The translations under genes were made by a program, and so were the position numbers. This document shows, piece by piece, positions 43,686 to 51,918 of a DNA stretch of 64,000 nucleotides. The stretch is from Streptomyces luomodiensis. Its GTDB lineage: Bacteria; Actinomycetota; Actinomycetes; Streptomycetales; Streptomycetaceae. The notes beneath the pieces are model-generated. The model searched no databases. It was not told where the DNA came from and saw only the letters and a list, made by a program, of their open reading frames with translations. The stretch is from positions 4,402,001 to 4,466,000 of the forward strand of contig NZ_CP117522.1 in the NCBI RefSeq assembly GCF_031679605.1, given 5' to 3'. Within the stretch, counting starts at the first letter, position 1. Every line of letters begins with the position of its first letter.

Positions 43686-44354
43686 GTGATCCGTGTTGCT
43701 GTTGTGGATGACGAGGCCCTCGTACGGTCCGGTCTGCGGCTGATCCTGGGCACGGCCCCCGACATCGAGGTGGTCGCCGAATGCTCCGGGGGCACCGCCG
43801 TGGACACGGTGCTCGGCAGCCAGGCCGATGTCGTCCTCCTCGACATCCGGATGCCGGACGCCGACGGACTCAGCGTGCTCAGACAACTGCGGGCCGCGCC
43901 CCGCTCCCCCGCCGTGGCGATGCTGACCACCTTCGACGTCCAGGAGTACCTCGCGGCCGCGCTGCGCGCCGGGGCCGCGGGCTTCCTCCTCAAGGACACC
44001 GATCCGGAACAGCTCGTGCGGGCCGTACGCACGCTCGCGGAGGGCGGCAGCGTCCTCGACCCGGCCGTCACCCGCGCCGTGATCGGCGGTTATCTCGCCG
44101 CCGAGGCGGAGGCGACGGCCGCCGAGGCCGTCGAGGCGCTCACCCCGCGTGAACGCGAGGTGCTGGCGCTGCTGGGCGAAGGGCTGGCCAATCCGCAGAT
44201 CGCCGAGCGGATGGGGCTGGCGCCCAGCACCGTCAAGGACCATGTGCGGGCGGTGCTCGGCAAACTGGGCGGCCTCAACCGCGTCCAGGCGGCGATCGTC
44301 GCCGACCGCGCCGGGCTCGTCACCAGCCGGCCCCCGATAGGCGGCCCCCGATGA
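43686..44354 (+). CDS. NarL/LuxR-family response regulator
   Basis: A 222-residue regulator with a receiver domain (VAVVDDEALVRSGLRL, phospho-Asp in VVLLDIRMPDADG, Lys in FLLKDTDPEQL) and a C-terminal LuxR helix-turn-helix (LTPREREVLALLGEGLANPQIA). GTG 43686 follows GAGGGAG at the proper distance; upstream ATG codons at 43632 and 43653 lack it. Its TGA overlaps the ATG of the histidine kinase (44351-44354), so the pair is translationally coupled. DNA targets unknown. Confidence 0.94.
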   Translation: MIRVAVVDDEALVRSGLRLILGTAPDIEVVAECSGGTAVDTVLGSQADVVLLDIRMPDADGLSVLRQLRAAPRSPAVAMLTTFDVQEYLAAALRAGAAGFLLKDTDPEQLVRAVRTLAEGGSVLDPAVTRAVIGGYLAAEAEATAAEAVEALTPREREVLALLGEGLANPQIAERMGLAPSTVKDHVRAVLGKLGGLNRVQAAIVADRAGLVTSRPPIGGPR

Positions 44355-45766
44355 CCGTCTCCCCGCTGCCCCCGCCGCGACGTACGTCCCCGGACGCGCC
44401 GGGCACCGCCCCGGCCTCGTCGCTCGAACGCCCCTCGGCGCCCGAACCTCCCTCGGCACTGGAACAGCCCTCGGCGCCGCTGCCCGCCCGGAGCGCCCGG
44501 CGGCGGCTGCCGCGCTGGGCCATGCGCTGGGGGTCACTGATCGTCCCCCTGCTCCTCGCGGTGGCCGACGCGCTGCTCGTCAACGGCGTCACCTTCGGAC
44601 TGGAGCTGAACGTCTCGCTGGTGGCGGCGGCCGCGCTGCTGGTGCGCCGGCGGCTGCCCGTCCTGGTCTTCCTGGTCACGCTGCCGGGCATCCTCATCGG
44701 CTATGTCTGGTTCGCGCCGATGATCGCCCTCTACACGGTCGCCCAACGCCGCCCCGACCGCAGGCTGCTGGCGATCTGCGCACTGCTGCTGGCCGCCGCG
44801 CACTTCGTCCCCTGGCCGGTCTCCGACTTCGAGCCGACCGCGTACCGGGAGAACACCCTCACCCTGATCGACGCGTGCGTCACCTCGGTGGGACCCATCG
44901 CGCTGGGCCTCCTGGTCCGTACGCGGAGTGAACTCGCCGCCCGCATCGAGGATCTGACCCGCAGCCGCCGCCACGCGGACGAGCTGATCGCCGAGCAGGT
45001 GCTGTCCACCGAACGCGCCCGGCTCGCTCGCGAGATGCACGACGTGGTCGCCCATCAGGTCAGCCTCATCAGCCTCCAGGCCGGGGCGGTGCAGATCAGC
45101 GCGGAGGACGCGAAGGCGCGGGAGGGCGCACGGACGATCCGCGAGCTGTCCGTGCGGACCCTGGACGAACTCCGCCATATGGTCGGCATCCTGCGCGCGG
45201 CGGGCGGCGACCACGAGGAGCTGACCCCCCAGCCCCGGCTGGCCGACCTGCCCCGCATGATCGAACTCAGCGCGCTGGACGTCGACTACGAGACGGACGA
45301 CGCGGTGCGGCGGTCGGGCCATCCGGAGGCGGTGGAACGGGCCGCCTTCCGCATCGTCCAGGAGGCGCTGACCAACGTCCGCAAGCACGCGCCGGGGGCG
45401 CGCGTGACGGTCCGGGTGAGCGAACCGGAGACCGAGAATCCGGAAACGGCGGAAGCCCCGGGAGGGCGCCAGGAAACGGCTCACGAGGCGACGGACAAGA
45501 CGACCGACGAGACGACGGACAAGCCCACTGACGAGACCACTGACGAGGCTGAGGAGCCACGGGGGCTGCGGGTCGAGGTGCGCAACGGCCCGCCCGACGC
45601 CTCCGCCGTGGCCCCGGGACTGCCGGGCGGCGGACACGGTCTGGTCGGGCTGCGGGAGCGCGCCCAGTTGCTGGGGGGCACGCTGGAGGCGGGGCCCACG
45701 GAGGAGGGCGGCTTCGTCGTACGAGCCGACTTCCCCGGGACCCCGCGCGTCACGGGGCCGGTGTGA
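44351..45766 (+). CDS. Sensor histidine kinase (HisKA_3 type), six membrane helices
   Basis: The cognate kinase of the regulator at 43686, 471 residues. A Pro/Ser/Ala-rich cytoplasmic tail (1-50) leads into about five or six membrane segments (55-195), an HisKA_3 helix with EMHDVVAHQVSLISLQAGA (phospho-His), and an HATPase domain (RIVQEALTNVRKHAPGARV, GHGLVGLRERAQLLGG). The HATPase is interrupted by about 45 Thr/Asp/Glu-rich residues with TDKTTDETTDKPTDETTDE repeats, coded by a short tandem duplication near 45485-45555. The insertion falls in the ATP-lid region. The stimulus is not apparent. Confidence 0.92.
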   Translation: MTVSPLPPPRRTSPDAPGTAPASSLERPSAPEPPSALEQPSAPLPARSARRRLPRWAMRWGSLIVPLLLAVADALLVNGVTFGLELNVSLVAAAALLVRRRLPVLVFLVTLPGILIGYVWFAPMIALYTVAQRRPDRRLLAICALLLAAAHFVPWPVSDFEPTAYRENTLTLIDACVTSVGPIALGLLVRTRSELAARIEDLTRSRRHADELIAEQVLSTERARLAREMHDVVAHQVSLISLQAGAVQISAEDAKAREGARTIRELSVRTLDELRHMVGILRAAGGDHEELTPQPRLADLPRMIELSALDVDYETDDAVRRSGHPEAVERAAFRIVQEALTNVRKHAPGARVTVRVSEPETENPETAEAPGGRQETAHEATDKTTDETTDKPTDETTDEAEEPRGLRVEVRNGPPDASAVAPGLPGGGHGLVGLRERAQLLGGTLEAGPTEEGGFVVRADFPGTPRVTGPV

Positions 45767-45832
45767 GCGGGCCGGGACCCTTCCGGCGGCGCCGGGCAGC
45801 GCGGCGCCGCCCGGCCCCGCCCGCCCCAAGCC

Positions 45833-46110
45833 CGCCGGCAGACTCCTGGGCGGCACGCCCCCGGACAACACGCCCCTGGCCGACATGTCCCCGAACGGCA
45901 CGCCCCCAGGCAGCACACCCCTGGACGGCAGACCCCAGAACGGCACGTCCCAGCACGGCACGCCCCCGGACAACACGTCCCCAGGGCGGCATGTCCCCGA
46001 ACGGCACCTCCCCAGACAGCACGCCCCTGGACGACAGACCCCAGAGCGGCACATCCCTGAGCGGCACGCCCCTGGACGGCAGGCCCCCAGGCCGCCTGGG
46101 CAGCAGGTCA
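45833..46110 (-). repeat. 15-bp tandem array anchored at the STAS gene stop
   Basis: Read on the - strand, about 18 copies of a 15-bp unit like GCGTGCCGTCCAGGG run from the STAS TGA (46110-46108) to about 45833. The first unit, ACCTGCTGCCCAGGC, starts at the last base of the stop. The unit is five codons, so frames through the array look like pentapeptide repeats (GRAVL-type), but no start, ribosome site or signal supports a gene. Confidence 0.85.
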
Positions 46111-46500
46111 GGCCGACAGCGAGTCGACCGCGTCCTCGTCGTCCCCGCCCGGCTCCGTGGCCGCGCCCAGGTCGGGGTAGACGTCGAACAGCCGGCGCAC
46201 CCCCAGGGCCGCCAGCACCCGGTGGACGTGCGAACCGTGCGCGGCGCCCTGGGGCGGCAGGATCAGCCGCAGCCGACCCGAGCACGACCGCATCAGCCGA
46301 CGCGCCGCGATCAGCACGCCGACCCCGCTGGAGTCGCAGAAGCGGACCTCCGACAGGTCCAGTACCAGCCAGTGGCGGCCCTCGGCGACCGCGTCGTGGA
46401 CGTGCTGCCGGACTGCGGGCGAGGTCACCAGGTCCATCTCCCCCGAGACCTGGAGAACGACCCACTCCCCCCGCCGGTCCTCCATCACCTTCAACGTCAC
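46108..46500 (-). CDS. STAS-domain anti-sigma factor antagonist
   Basis: A 130-residue STAS protein of the SpoIIAA/BldG type, which releases a sigma factor by binding its anti-sigma kinase when unphosphorylated. The fold shows VVLQVSGEMDLVTSPAVRQHV, then LVLDLSEVRFCDSSGVGVLIAARR, where Ser in CDSSG is the usual phosphorylation site. The last 20 residues are an acidic tail. It starts at a GTG and is divergent from the ECF sigma gene, about 297 bases away, so the pair may share regulatory DNA. A partner anti-sigma kinase is not in the window. Confidence 0.9.
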   Translation of the reverse strand: MTLKVMEDRRGEWVVLQVSGEMDLVTSPAVRQHVHDAVAEGRHWLVLDLSEVRFCDSSGVGVLIAARRLMRSCSGRLRLILPPQGAAHGSHVHRVLAALGVRRLFDVYPDLGAATEPGGDDEDAVDSLSA

Positions 46501-46645
46501 GCGCCCGAAGCCCTTCGCTCGCCGCTAACCGGAATTTGCTGTTCCCGGGCGGCTGCCCGCCCGTCCGCGCATGAAACTCCCCCAGGCATACGCCTTGAGG
46601 GACGACCCTATGCCGCGCCGAAGCGTTTCGTCTTCCCGATCCTGC

Positions 46646-46696
46646 GCAAAGTGAGCGGCTCAATACCATGCGCAGCCTGGTCCGCGCGCACTTTGC
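46646..46696. promoter_or_regulatory. Inverted GCAAAGTG repeats before the ECF sigma gene
   Basis: GCAAAGTG (46646-46653) and CACTTTGC (46689-46696) are perfect inverted 8-mers 35 bases apart in the gap between the STAS and sigma genes. TTTGCC followed by TATGAC near 46719 could be a promoter for the sigma gene. No other gene lies in 46501-46796. Confidence 0.4.
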
Positions 46697-46796
46697 CTGA
46701 TGGACGCGTGTTATGACAGCCACCGGCACTACATTCGATATGAACGTGGGCATAGTGCCTGGAGAACCGGTCGAACGACTCCGGAATGGGGGCCGC

Positions 46797-47375
46797 ATGA
46801 CGAATGACGCACCGCCCCGCTGGGACCGCAGGATGCAGCAGCGCCTGGCACGCGGCGAAGCGGCCGCCCTGGCCGAGTTATACGACCGATTCGCGTCACT
46901 TGTTCATAATCTGGCGTATCGGGTGCTGGAGGACGAGACGGCGGCCGACCGCGTCACCCGTGAAGTCTTCGGCTACGTCTGGGAGAACCCGGACGCCTAC
47001 GACCCCCAGCAGGGCTCGTTGCGCTCCTGGGTCGCCATGCTCACCCACAGCCAGGCGGTACACCGGCTGCGCACGTCGCACAGCGCCTCGGCCGACGGGG
47101 GCACGCTCACGGCCGAGGCCATGGAGGAGCGGATCCGCGAGGCGTCCGTGGCCGCCCGCGCCGACTACATCGTCACCTCGATGCCCGCCCCGCTGCGCGC
47201 CGCCCTGGAGCTCGCCTACTTCGACCGCCGCGACTACCGCCAGGCCGCGGCCGCCCTCGGGGTGACCGAGGACGAGGCCAGGCGCCGCCTCCGGCTGGGC
47301 CTCCAGCTGCTGTCCACGGCCCACGCCCAGCCGCCCCACGCGGTCTCGCCCCCCGGCTACGGACGGGCGCTGTGA
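46797..47375 (+). CDS. ECF-type RNA polymerase sigma factor
   Basis: A sigma-70 family ECF factor of 192 residues. Region 2 is seen in LARGEAAALAELYDRFASLVHNLAYRVLEDETAADRVTREVFGYVWENP, and region 4 in PAPLRAALELAYFDRRDYRQAAAALGVTEDEARRRLRLGLQLL. I chose ATG 46797, eight bases after a TGGGGG; an upstream ATG at 46740 in the same frame would add 19 residues and cannot be excluded. The TGA overlaps the GTG of the next gene (GTGA, 47372-47375), coupling it to a zinc-finger anti-sigma-like protein that most likely holds it inactive. Confidence 0.88.
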   Translation: MTNDAPPRWDRRMQQRLARGEAAALAELYDRFASLVHNLAYRVLEDETAADRVTREVFGYVWENPDAYDPQQGSLRSWVAMLTHSQAVHRLRTSHSASADGGTLTAEAMEERIREASVAARADYIVTSMPAPLRAALELAYFDRRDYRQAAAALGVTEDEARRRLRLGLQLLSTAHAQPPHAVSPPGYGRAL

Positions 47376-48919
47376 CCGGGCGCGGCGGGCCGGACCCGTA
47401 CGACGACGCCTTCGGCGACAGCTCCGGCCCCGGAGACGGGAGAGACGGGAGAGACGGGCCCGGACGGGGCAGCGAGCCGGATCTGCCGGCCCACCCCGCC
47501 GGGCCACCACGCATACCGCAGCCGCGGCCGGCCGCCGAGGACAGCGGCCGCTGGCCGGGCGCGCTGGACGGCGGAATCCCGACCCCGCGCCCGCCCACGG
47601 CGGACCAGGCGCCGGCGGAACGGCCACCGGAGCCGGAACCCGCACCAGAACCGGAACCGGAACCAACGACGGAATCGCGACCCGGGCCAGAACCGGGATC
47701 AGCGACGGAACCGCAGCCACCCACTTCCGCGCCCCTGCCACCGTCCACCCCACCGTCCGCCGCACCGGCCGTCCCCCTGGCCGCGCCCACGCCCTCGGCG
47801 GCCCATCCGCTCCCGCACCATCTGCTCCGGTCGCTGCTCGGGGCCTGGGCGCTGACCGCGTGCTCGCAGGAGGAGACCGCCGCCGTCGAGGCGCACCTCA
47901 ACCACTGCCCCTCCTGCGCCGAGGAGGCACTGCGGCTGCGCGACGCGGTCGGACTGCTGCACACCGAGCACAGCCTGGACCTCAACCCGATGCTCCGCTC
48001 CCGAGTGCTCGCGGGCTGTCTGGGCCGCCGCCCGGCCCGGATACCCGTGCCCGACTGGGCCGGTGCGTACGACGCGGAGGCCGCCCGGCTGGACGCGCTG
48101 CTGATCGACATGGGCGAGGCGGAGTGGCGCGCGCCGGTGCGGCTCAAGTGGTTCGACGGGCGGCGGCTCACCGGCCGGGACACCACCGTCGCCGGGGTGA
48201 TCGGCCATCTGATGGCCGTGGACGGCATCATCGCCGCCTCCCTCGGCCTGCCCGACCCGCTGGGCGCCGACGCCCCCGGCTCGCCCGTGGCGCGTACGGA
48301 GGCGTACTGGCACCACGAGCCGGGCGCCGCGTACGGCTCCGGCCCGCCGGGTGCGGTCCGGGAGGTGTGGCGCGAGCAGGGCCACGCCCTGGTCCGTACG
48401 GTGTCCTTCGCCGGGCGCGGGGTCGCGGATCTCGATGTGCCGTACGGGGAGTTCGCACTGCCGGTCCGCGATGCGTTCCTGGACCGGGCCTTCGCGTGCT
48501 GGGTGCACGCCGGGGACATCGCCGAGGCCATCGACTACCCCTATGAACCGCCGGCCTCCGGCCACCTCAAAGCCATGATCGACCTGTGTGCGCGGCGGCT
48601 TCCGGGCACGCTGGCCGAGCGGCGCCGGGCCGGGCTCGCGGCCCCGCCGCGGCGGCTGGTCGAGGCCGGCACCCCGGGCCGTACGCTCCATCTCCAGGTC
48701 GAGGGCACGGGCGGCGGCGACTGGTACATCGCGCTGGACTCCCCGGCGGCGACGGCCGCACCGGAGGAGGCGGTGGCCACGATCGCGCTGGACCAGGAGG
48801 CGTTCTACCTGCTGGCGTCCGGGCATGTGCCGCCGCAGGACGCGGCGGCGGGCCTGTCCGGGGACACCGAGGCGATCCGGGACGTCCTGTTCGCCACGGC
48901 ATCCCTGTCCCGGCTCTGA
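47372..48919 (+). CDS. Zinc-finger anti-sigma-like domain fused to maleylpyruvate-isomerase-like domain
   Basis: A 515-residue protein translationally coupled to the ECF sigma gene. Residues 1-145 are Pro/Glu/Gly-rich. Residues about 150-190 form a ZAS-type anti-sigma zinc finger (LRSLLGAWALTACSQEETAAVEAHLNHCPSCAEEA, an H-x3-C-x2-C like motif). The remaining 300 residues match the mycothiol-dependent maleylpyruvate isomerase N-terminal (DinB-like) fold with DWAGAYDAEAARLDALL and VIGHLMAVDGIIAA, then a C-terminal SCP2-like part. Unlike membrane anti-sigmas it has no membrane helix, so it should be a soluble sensor, plausibly of thiol or metal state. Confidence 0.85.
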   Translation: MTGRGGPDPYDDAFGDSSGPGDGRDGRDGPGRGSEPDLPAHPAGPPRIPQPRPAAEDSGRWPGALDGGIPTPRPPTADQAPAERPPEPEPAPEPEPEPTTESRPGPEPGSATEPQPPTSAPLPPSTPPSAAPAVPLAAPTPSAAHPLPHHLLRSLLGAWALTACSQEETAAVEAHLNHCPSCAEEALRLRDAVGLLHTEHSLDLNPMLRSRVLAGCLGRRPARIPVPDWAGAYDAEAARLDALLIDMGEAEWRAPVRLKWFDGRRLTGRDTTVAGVIGHLMAVDGIIAASLGLPDPLGADAPGSPVARTEAYWHHEPGAAYGSGPPGAVREVWREQGHALVRTVSFAGRGVADLDVPYGEFALPVRDAFLDRAFACWVHAGDIAEAIDYPYEPPASGHLKAMIDLCARRLPGTLAERRRAGLAAPPRRLVEAGTPGRTLHLQVEGTGGGDWYIALDSPAATAAPEEAVATIALDQEAFYLLASGHVPPQDAAAGLSGDTEAIRDVLFATASLSRL

Positions 48920-49003
48920 GGGCTCCGGACTCTAACGGCTCTGGACTCGAAGGGCTCCCGGCTCCGAGGGCTCCGGGCTCCGGGCTCCGGGCTCCGGGCT
49001 CCG
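48909..49003 (+). repeat. Repeat region copying the end of the anti-sigma-like gene
   Basis: The 20 bases spanning the stop, CCCGGCTCTGAGGGCTCCGG (48909-48928), recur at 48957-48976 with one change (TGA to CGA). Between and after them lie GGCTCYGGACTC variants and then a run of the 7-bp unit GGGCTCC to about 49003. Confidence 0.8.
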
Positions 49004-49038
49004 AGAACCAGAACGAGCACCGGATCCCGCAGACCGGG

Positions 49039-49908
49039 TCAGCCGAAGACGACCGTCCGGTGGCCGTTGAGCAGCACCCGGCGCTCGCTGTGCCACTTCA
49101 CGGCGCGGGCCAGCGCCTGGCATTCCACATCGCGGCCGACCGCCACCAGCTGCTCCGGGGTCAGCTCATGGCCGACACGCTCGACCTCCTGCTCGATGAT
49201 CGGGCCCTCGTCCAGGTCGGCGGTCACGTAGTGGGCCGTCGCGCCGATCAGCTTGACCCCGCGCGCATGCGCCTGGTGGTACGGCTTGGCGCCCTTGAAG
49301 CTCGGGAGGAAGCTGTGGTGGATGTTGATGATCCGGCCGGACAGCGCCTTGCACAGGTCGTCGGAGAGCACCTGCATGTAGCGGGCCAGCACCACCAGCT
49401 CGACGTGCTCCGCCCGCACCAGGTCCAGCAGCCGGGCCTCGGCCTCCCGCTTGGTGTCCTTCGTCACGGGGATGTGGTGGAACGGAATCCCGTAGGAGCC
49501 CACCAGCTCCTCGAAGTCCGTGTGGTTGGAGACCACCGCGGCGATCTCGACCGGCAGCGCCCCGATCCGCGACCGGAAGAGAAGGTCGTTCAGACAGTGC
49601 CCGAACTTGCTGACCATGAGCACAACGCGCATCTTCTGATCGGCGCGGTGGATCGCCCAGTCCATCTGGAAGGACTCGCCGACCGCCGCGAAGCTGGCCC
49701 GCAGATCCTCCACCTCCACCGGTGAGACGGCGCGGAAGGCCACCCGCATGAAGAAGAGTCCGGTGTCACGGTCCCCGAACTGCTGACTGTCCTCGATATT
49801 GCAGCCGGTCATGAAGAGATAGCTGGACACGGCGTGCACGATGCCCTGCTTGTCCGGGCACGACAGCGTCAGGATGTACTGATCGGGGAGGGCAGGCGAC
49901 TCGCTCAT
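49039..49908 (-). CDS. purU: Formyltetrahydrofolate deformylase
   Basis: Hydrolyses 10-formyltetrahydrofolate to formate and tetrahydrofolate, balancing one-carbon pools and supplying formate. The 289-residue protein has an N-terminal ACT domain (LTLSCPDKQGIVHAVSSYLF) and a C-terminal formyltransferase fold with IHHSFLPSFKGAKPYHQA, where His is catalytic, and GATAHYVTADLDEGPII. ATG 49908 follows TGGAGC; the frame runs six codons further. It lies just downstream of the small conserved gene at 49939 on the same strand. Confidence 0.96.
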   Translation of the reverse strand: MSESPALPDQYILTLSCPDKQGIVHAVSSYLFMTGCNIEDSQQFGDRDTGLFFMRVAFRAVSPVEVEDLRASFAAVGESFQMDWAIHRADQKMRVVLMVSKFGHCLNDLLFRSRIGALPVEIAAVVSNHTDFEELVGSYGIPFHHIPVTKDTKREAEARLLDLVRAEHVELVVLARYMQVLSDDLCKALSGRIINIHHSFLPSFKGAKPYHQAHARGVKLIGATAHYVTADLDEGPIIEQEVERVGHELTPEQLVAVGRDVECQALARAVKWHSERRVLLNGHRTVVFG

Positions 49909-49938
49909 GGCTCCATAGCGTCCCACACCGGACGGCGC

Positions 49939-50433
49939 TCAGACCGCCCGCGTCATGATCGCCAGTACTTCCAGGGTGCGTGGCGGCACATCCGGGTCCT
50001 CGCCGTCGTTGGTGGCGAGCCGCACATGGGCCTCGCGGGCCGCCCGGACGGCCTCCGGCCAGCCGTGGTGCTCGAGGTAGGCCGAGACGGGGGCGTCCGC
50101 GCCCACCTGGTGCATGATCCTCAGCACCCGCAGCACGGCCACATCGACCAGCGCCGCCTCCTGCGAGTCACGGAAGATCGTCCCGACGTATTTCTCGGCG
50201 GACCAGTTGTCCAGCCAGGTGTCCTCGACCAGCCGGTAGACGGCGTCCGTCACGTCCCCGTACCCGGGCTGGCCGGCCAGCCAGCACTCCTGCTGGAAGA
50301 CGGGGTCCGAGAGCATGTGCAGCGCGGAACGCACGTTGGTGCGCCAGCGCCACCACGGCATGTCATTGACAGGCATACCCCCCATGGTGGTCGAGCGACG
50401 GCCGCGACGGGAAGACTTCTCCGAACCTTGCAC
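49939..50433 (-). CDS. Conserved actinobacterial protein of unknown function
   Basis: A soluble protein of about 164 residues, rich in Trp and acidic residues: MPWWRWRTNVRSALHML, QQECWLAGQPGYGDVTDAVYRLVEDTW and LEVLAIMTRAV. I recognise no named domain. The start is uncertain: GTG 50433 would be near-leaderless behind a TACGAT box, while ATG 50376 (MPVNDMPWW) gives a 145-residue form. It ends 30 bases before purU begins, so the two are probably co-transcribed and the protein may relate to one-carbon metabolism, a guess from position only. Confidence 0.75.
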   Translation of the reverse strand: MQGSEKSSRRGRRSTTMGGMPVNDMPWWRWRTNVRSALHMLSDPVFQQECWLAGQPGYGDVTDAVYRLVEDTWLDNWSAEKYVGTIFRDSQEAALVDVAVLRVLRIMHQVGADAPVSAYLEHHGWPEAVRAAREAHVRLATNDGEDPDVPPRTLEVLAIMTRAV

Positions 50434-50557
50434 AGTTACCGATCGTACGTTCTTCACACACGAGGACGTATCAGCCCCCCTCTGTTCACCTCACCGACAC
50501 CCTTCCTTGTCTTGTCATAGCCGTGCCGTTACTCCCGGAGCGCAAGGCTCGCTTGTC

Positions 50558-51868
50558 ATGACCGGACGGCGACGCCCCTCCTCCCGCCCCATCCGAGCCG
50601 CCGTCGCGGCCCTGTCCACGGCAGTCGGCGCGTCGCTGTTGACCGGCTGCGGCACGGTGCTGCCGAACGAGGCCGACGACGCGCCCATCACCGTCATGAC
50701 CTGGGCTCCCCAGGGCACCAAGGCGACTAATATGCCGGGGATGCCCGCGATGGCGCAGGCATTCGCCCGCTGGGTCAACGACACAGGCGGCATCCACGGC
50801 CGCGAGCTGCACGTCGTCACCTGCAACGAGCACAACGACGCCGTCCAGGCGGCCCGCTGCGCCCAGCGGGCCCAGGAGGAGAAGGCCGTCGCGGTCGTCG
50901 GCTCGTACAGCCAGTTCGGCCGCGCCTTCATCTCCCCGCTGGAGGTGGCCGGCATCCCCTACATAGGCGGCTACGGGCTGACGCAGGAGGAGTTCGACAG
51001 CCCGTACTCGTATCCGGTCAACGGCGGCCAGGCGGCCCTGCTGGCGGGCAACGGCCGCCAGCTGGCCTCCCGCTGCGAGCACGTCGCGCTGGTGCGGCCC
51101 GACACCATCGCGGGCGACGAGCTCCCCCAGCTCCTCAGCACCGGGCTCAAGGCGGGCGGCCGCGCCGCCGCCCAGGACGTCCGCGCCCCCGAGGACGCGG
51201 GCGACTACAGCAAGCAGGCCACCAGCGCCCTGGAGCGCGTCGGCGCGGACAGCGCCCTCGGCACCGCCGCCCAGGGCGCGACGCTGGACAGTTCCTGCGT
51301 CACCGCCGCGCTCGGCAACCGCACCGGCACCTTCTTCGACTCCTTCCGCCGGGTGCAGGACGACCATCCCAAGGTGCGGATCGCCTCCATCCTCGGCAGC
51401 GTCCGCCAGTCCCTCGTCGACTCCACCGGCGGCAGCTCGAGCCCCCTGGAGGGCACCTACGCCACCGGCTGGTACCCGGCCGCGGACGACGCGCGCTGGG
51501 ACCCCATGAAGAAGGTCATCAACAAGTACGCCTTCGACGACAACCGCATCGACCCGAACGACCCCGGTACCCAGACCACCTGGATCGGCTACACCGTGCT
51601 CCGCTCGGTCCTGATGTCGCTGAACGCCAACGACATCAGCGCCCGCACCGTGCGCAACGCCCTGGACGACGGCCACGCGGTCGACACCGGCGGGCTGACG
51701 CCGACCCTGCGCTGGGGCTACGACGACACGCTGCACGTACCCAACTACTCGCGGATCGTCAACGCGCACGTCACCTACCAGGTGGTACGGAACGGCCGGC
51801 TGGTGGCGGTGCGCAAGGGGTTCGTCGACATGGCCAGGACCCTGGAGAACTACCACCCGGCGGACTGA
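50558..51868 (+). CDS. ABC transporter substrate-binding lipoprotein (branched-chain amino acid type)
   Basis: A 436-residue lipoprotein with a type I periplasmic binding fold of the Leu/Ile/Val family. The signal sequence ends in the lipobox LLTGC (Cys about 31). The mature part shows MPAMAQAFARWVNDTGGIHGRELHVVTCNEHNDAVQAARCAQ, the hinge VAVVGSYSQFG and a late YDDTLHVPNYSRI. It carries four further cysteines that could form disulfides. No permease or ATPase gene is adjacent, so it is an orphan binding protein or a sensor. The frame is open well upstream, but ATG 50558 starts directly at the signal peptide. Confidence 0.87.
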   Translation: MTGRRRPSSRPIRAAVAALSTAVGASLLTGCGTVLPNEADDAPITVMTWAPQGTKATNMPGMPAMAQAFARWVNDTGGIHGRELHVVTCNEHNDAVQAARCAQRAQEEKAVAVVGSYSQFGRAFISPLEVAGIPYIGGYGLTQEEFDSPYSYPVNGGQAALLAGNGRQLASRCEHVALVRPDTIAGDELPQLLSTGLKAGGRAAAQDVRAPEDAGDYSKQATSALERVGADSALGTAAQGATLDSSCVTAALGNRTGTFFDSFRRVQDDHPKVRIASILGSVRQSLVDSTGGSSSPLEGTYATGWYPAADDARWDPMKKVINKYAFDDNRIDPNDPGTQTTWIGYTVLRSVLMSLNANDISARTVRNALDDGHAVDTGGLTPTLRWGYDDTLHVPNYSRIVNAHVTYQVVRNGRLVAVRKGFVDMARTLENYHPAD

Positions 51869-51892
51869 ACCGGGGACGGCCTGAGCCGGGGG
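51861..51892 (+). repeat. 16-bp duplication spanning the lipoprotein stop
   Basis: CGGACTGAACCGGGGA (51861-51876) is followed by CGGCCTGAGCCGGGGG (51877-51892), 13 of 16 bases identical. Both copies contain TGA (51866 and 51882). It is the weakest of the stop-anchored repeats. Confidence 0.55.
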
Positions 51893-51911
51893 CGGCAGTA
51901 CCGCCCCCGGC
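51885..51911. terminator. Bidirectional terminator between lipoprotein and membrane protein
   Basis: GCCGGGGGCGG (51885-51895), loop CAGTA and CCGCCCCCGGC (51901-51911) form a perfect 11-bp stem between convergent genes. Confidence 0.85.
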
Positions 51912-51918
51912 CGTCCGG

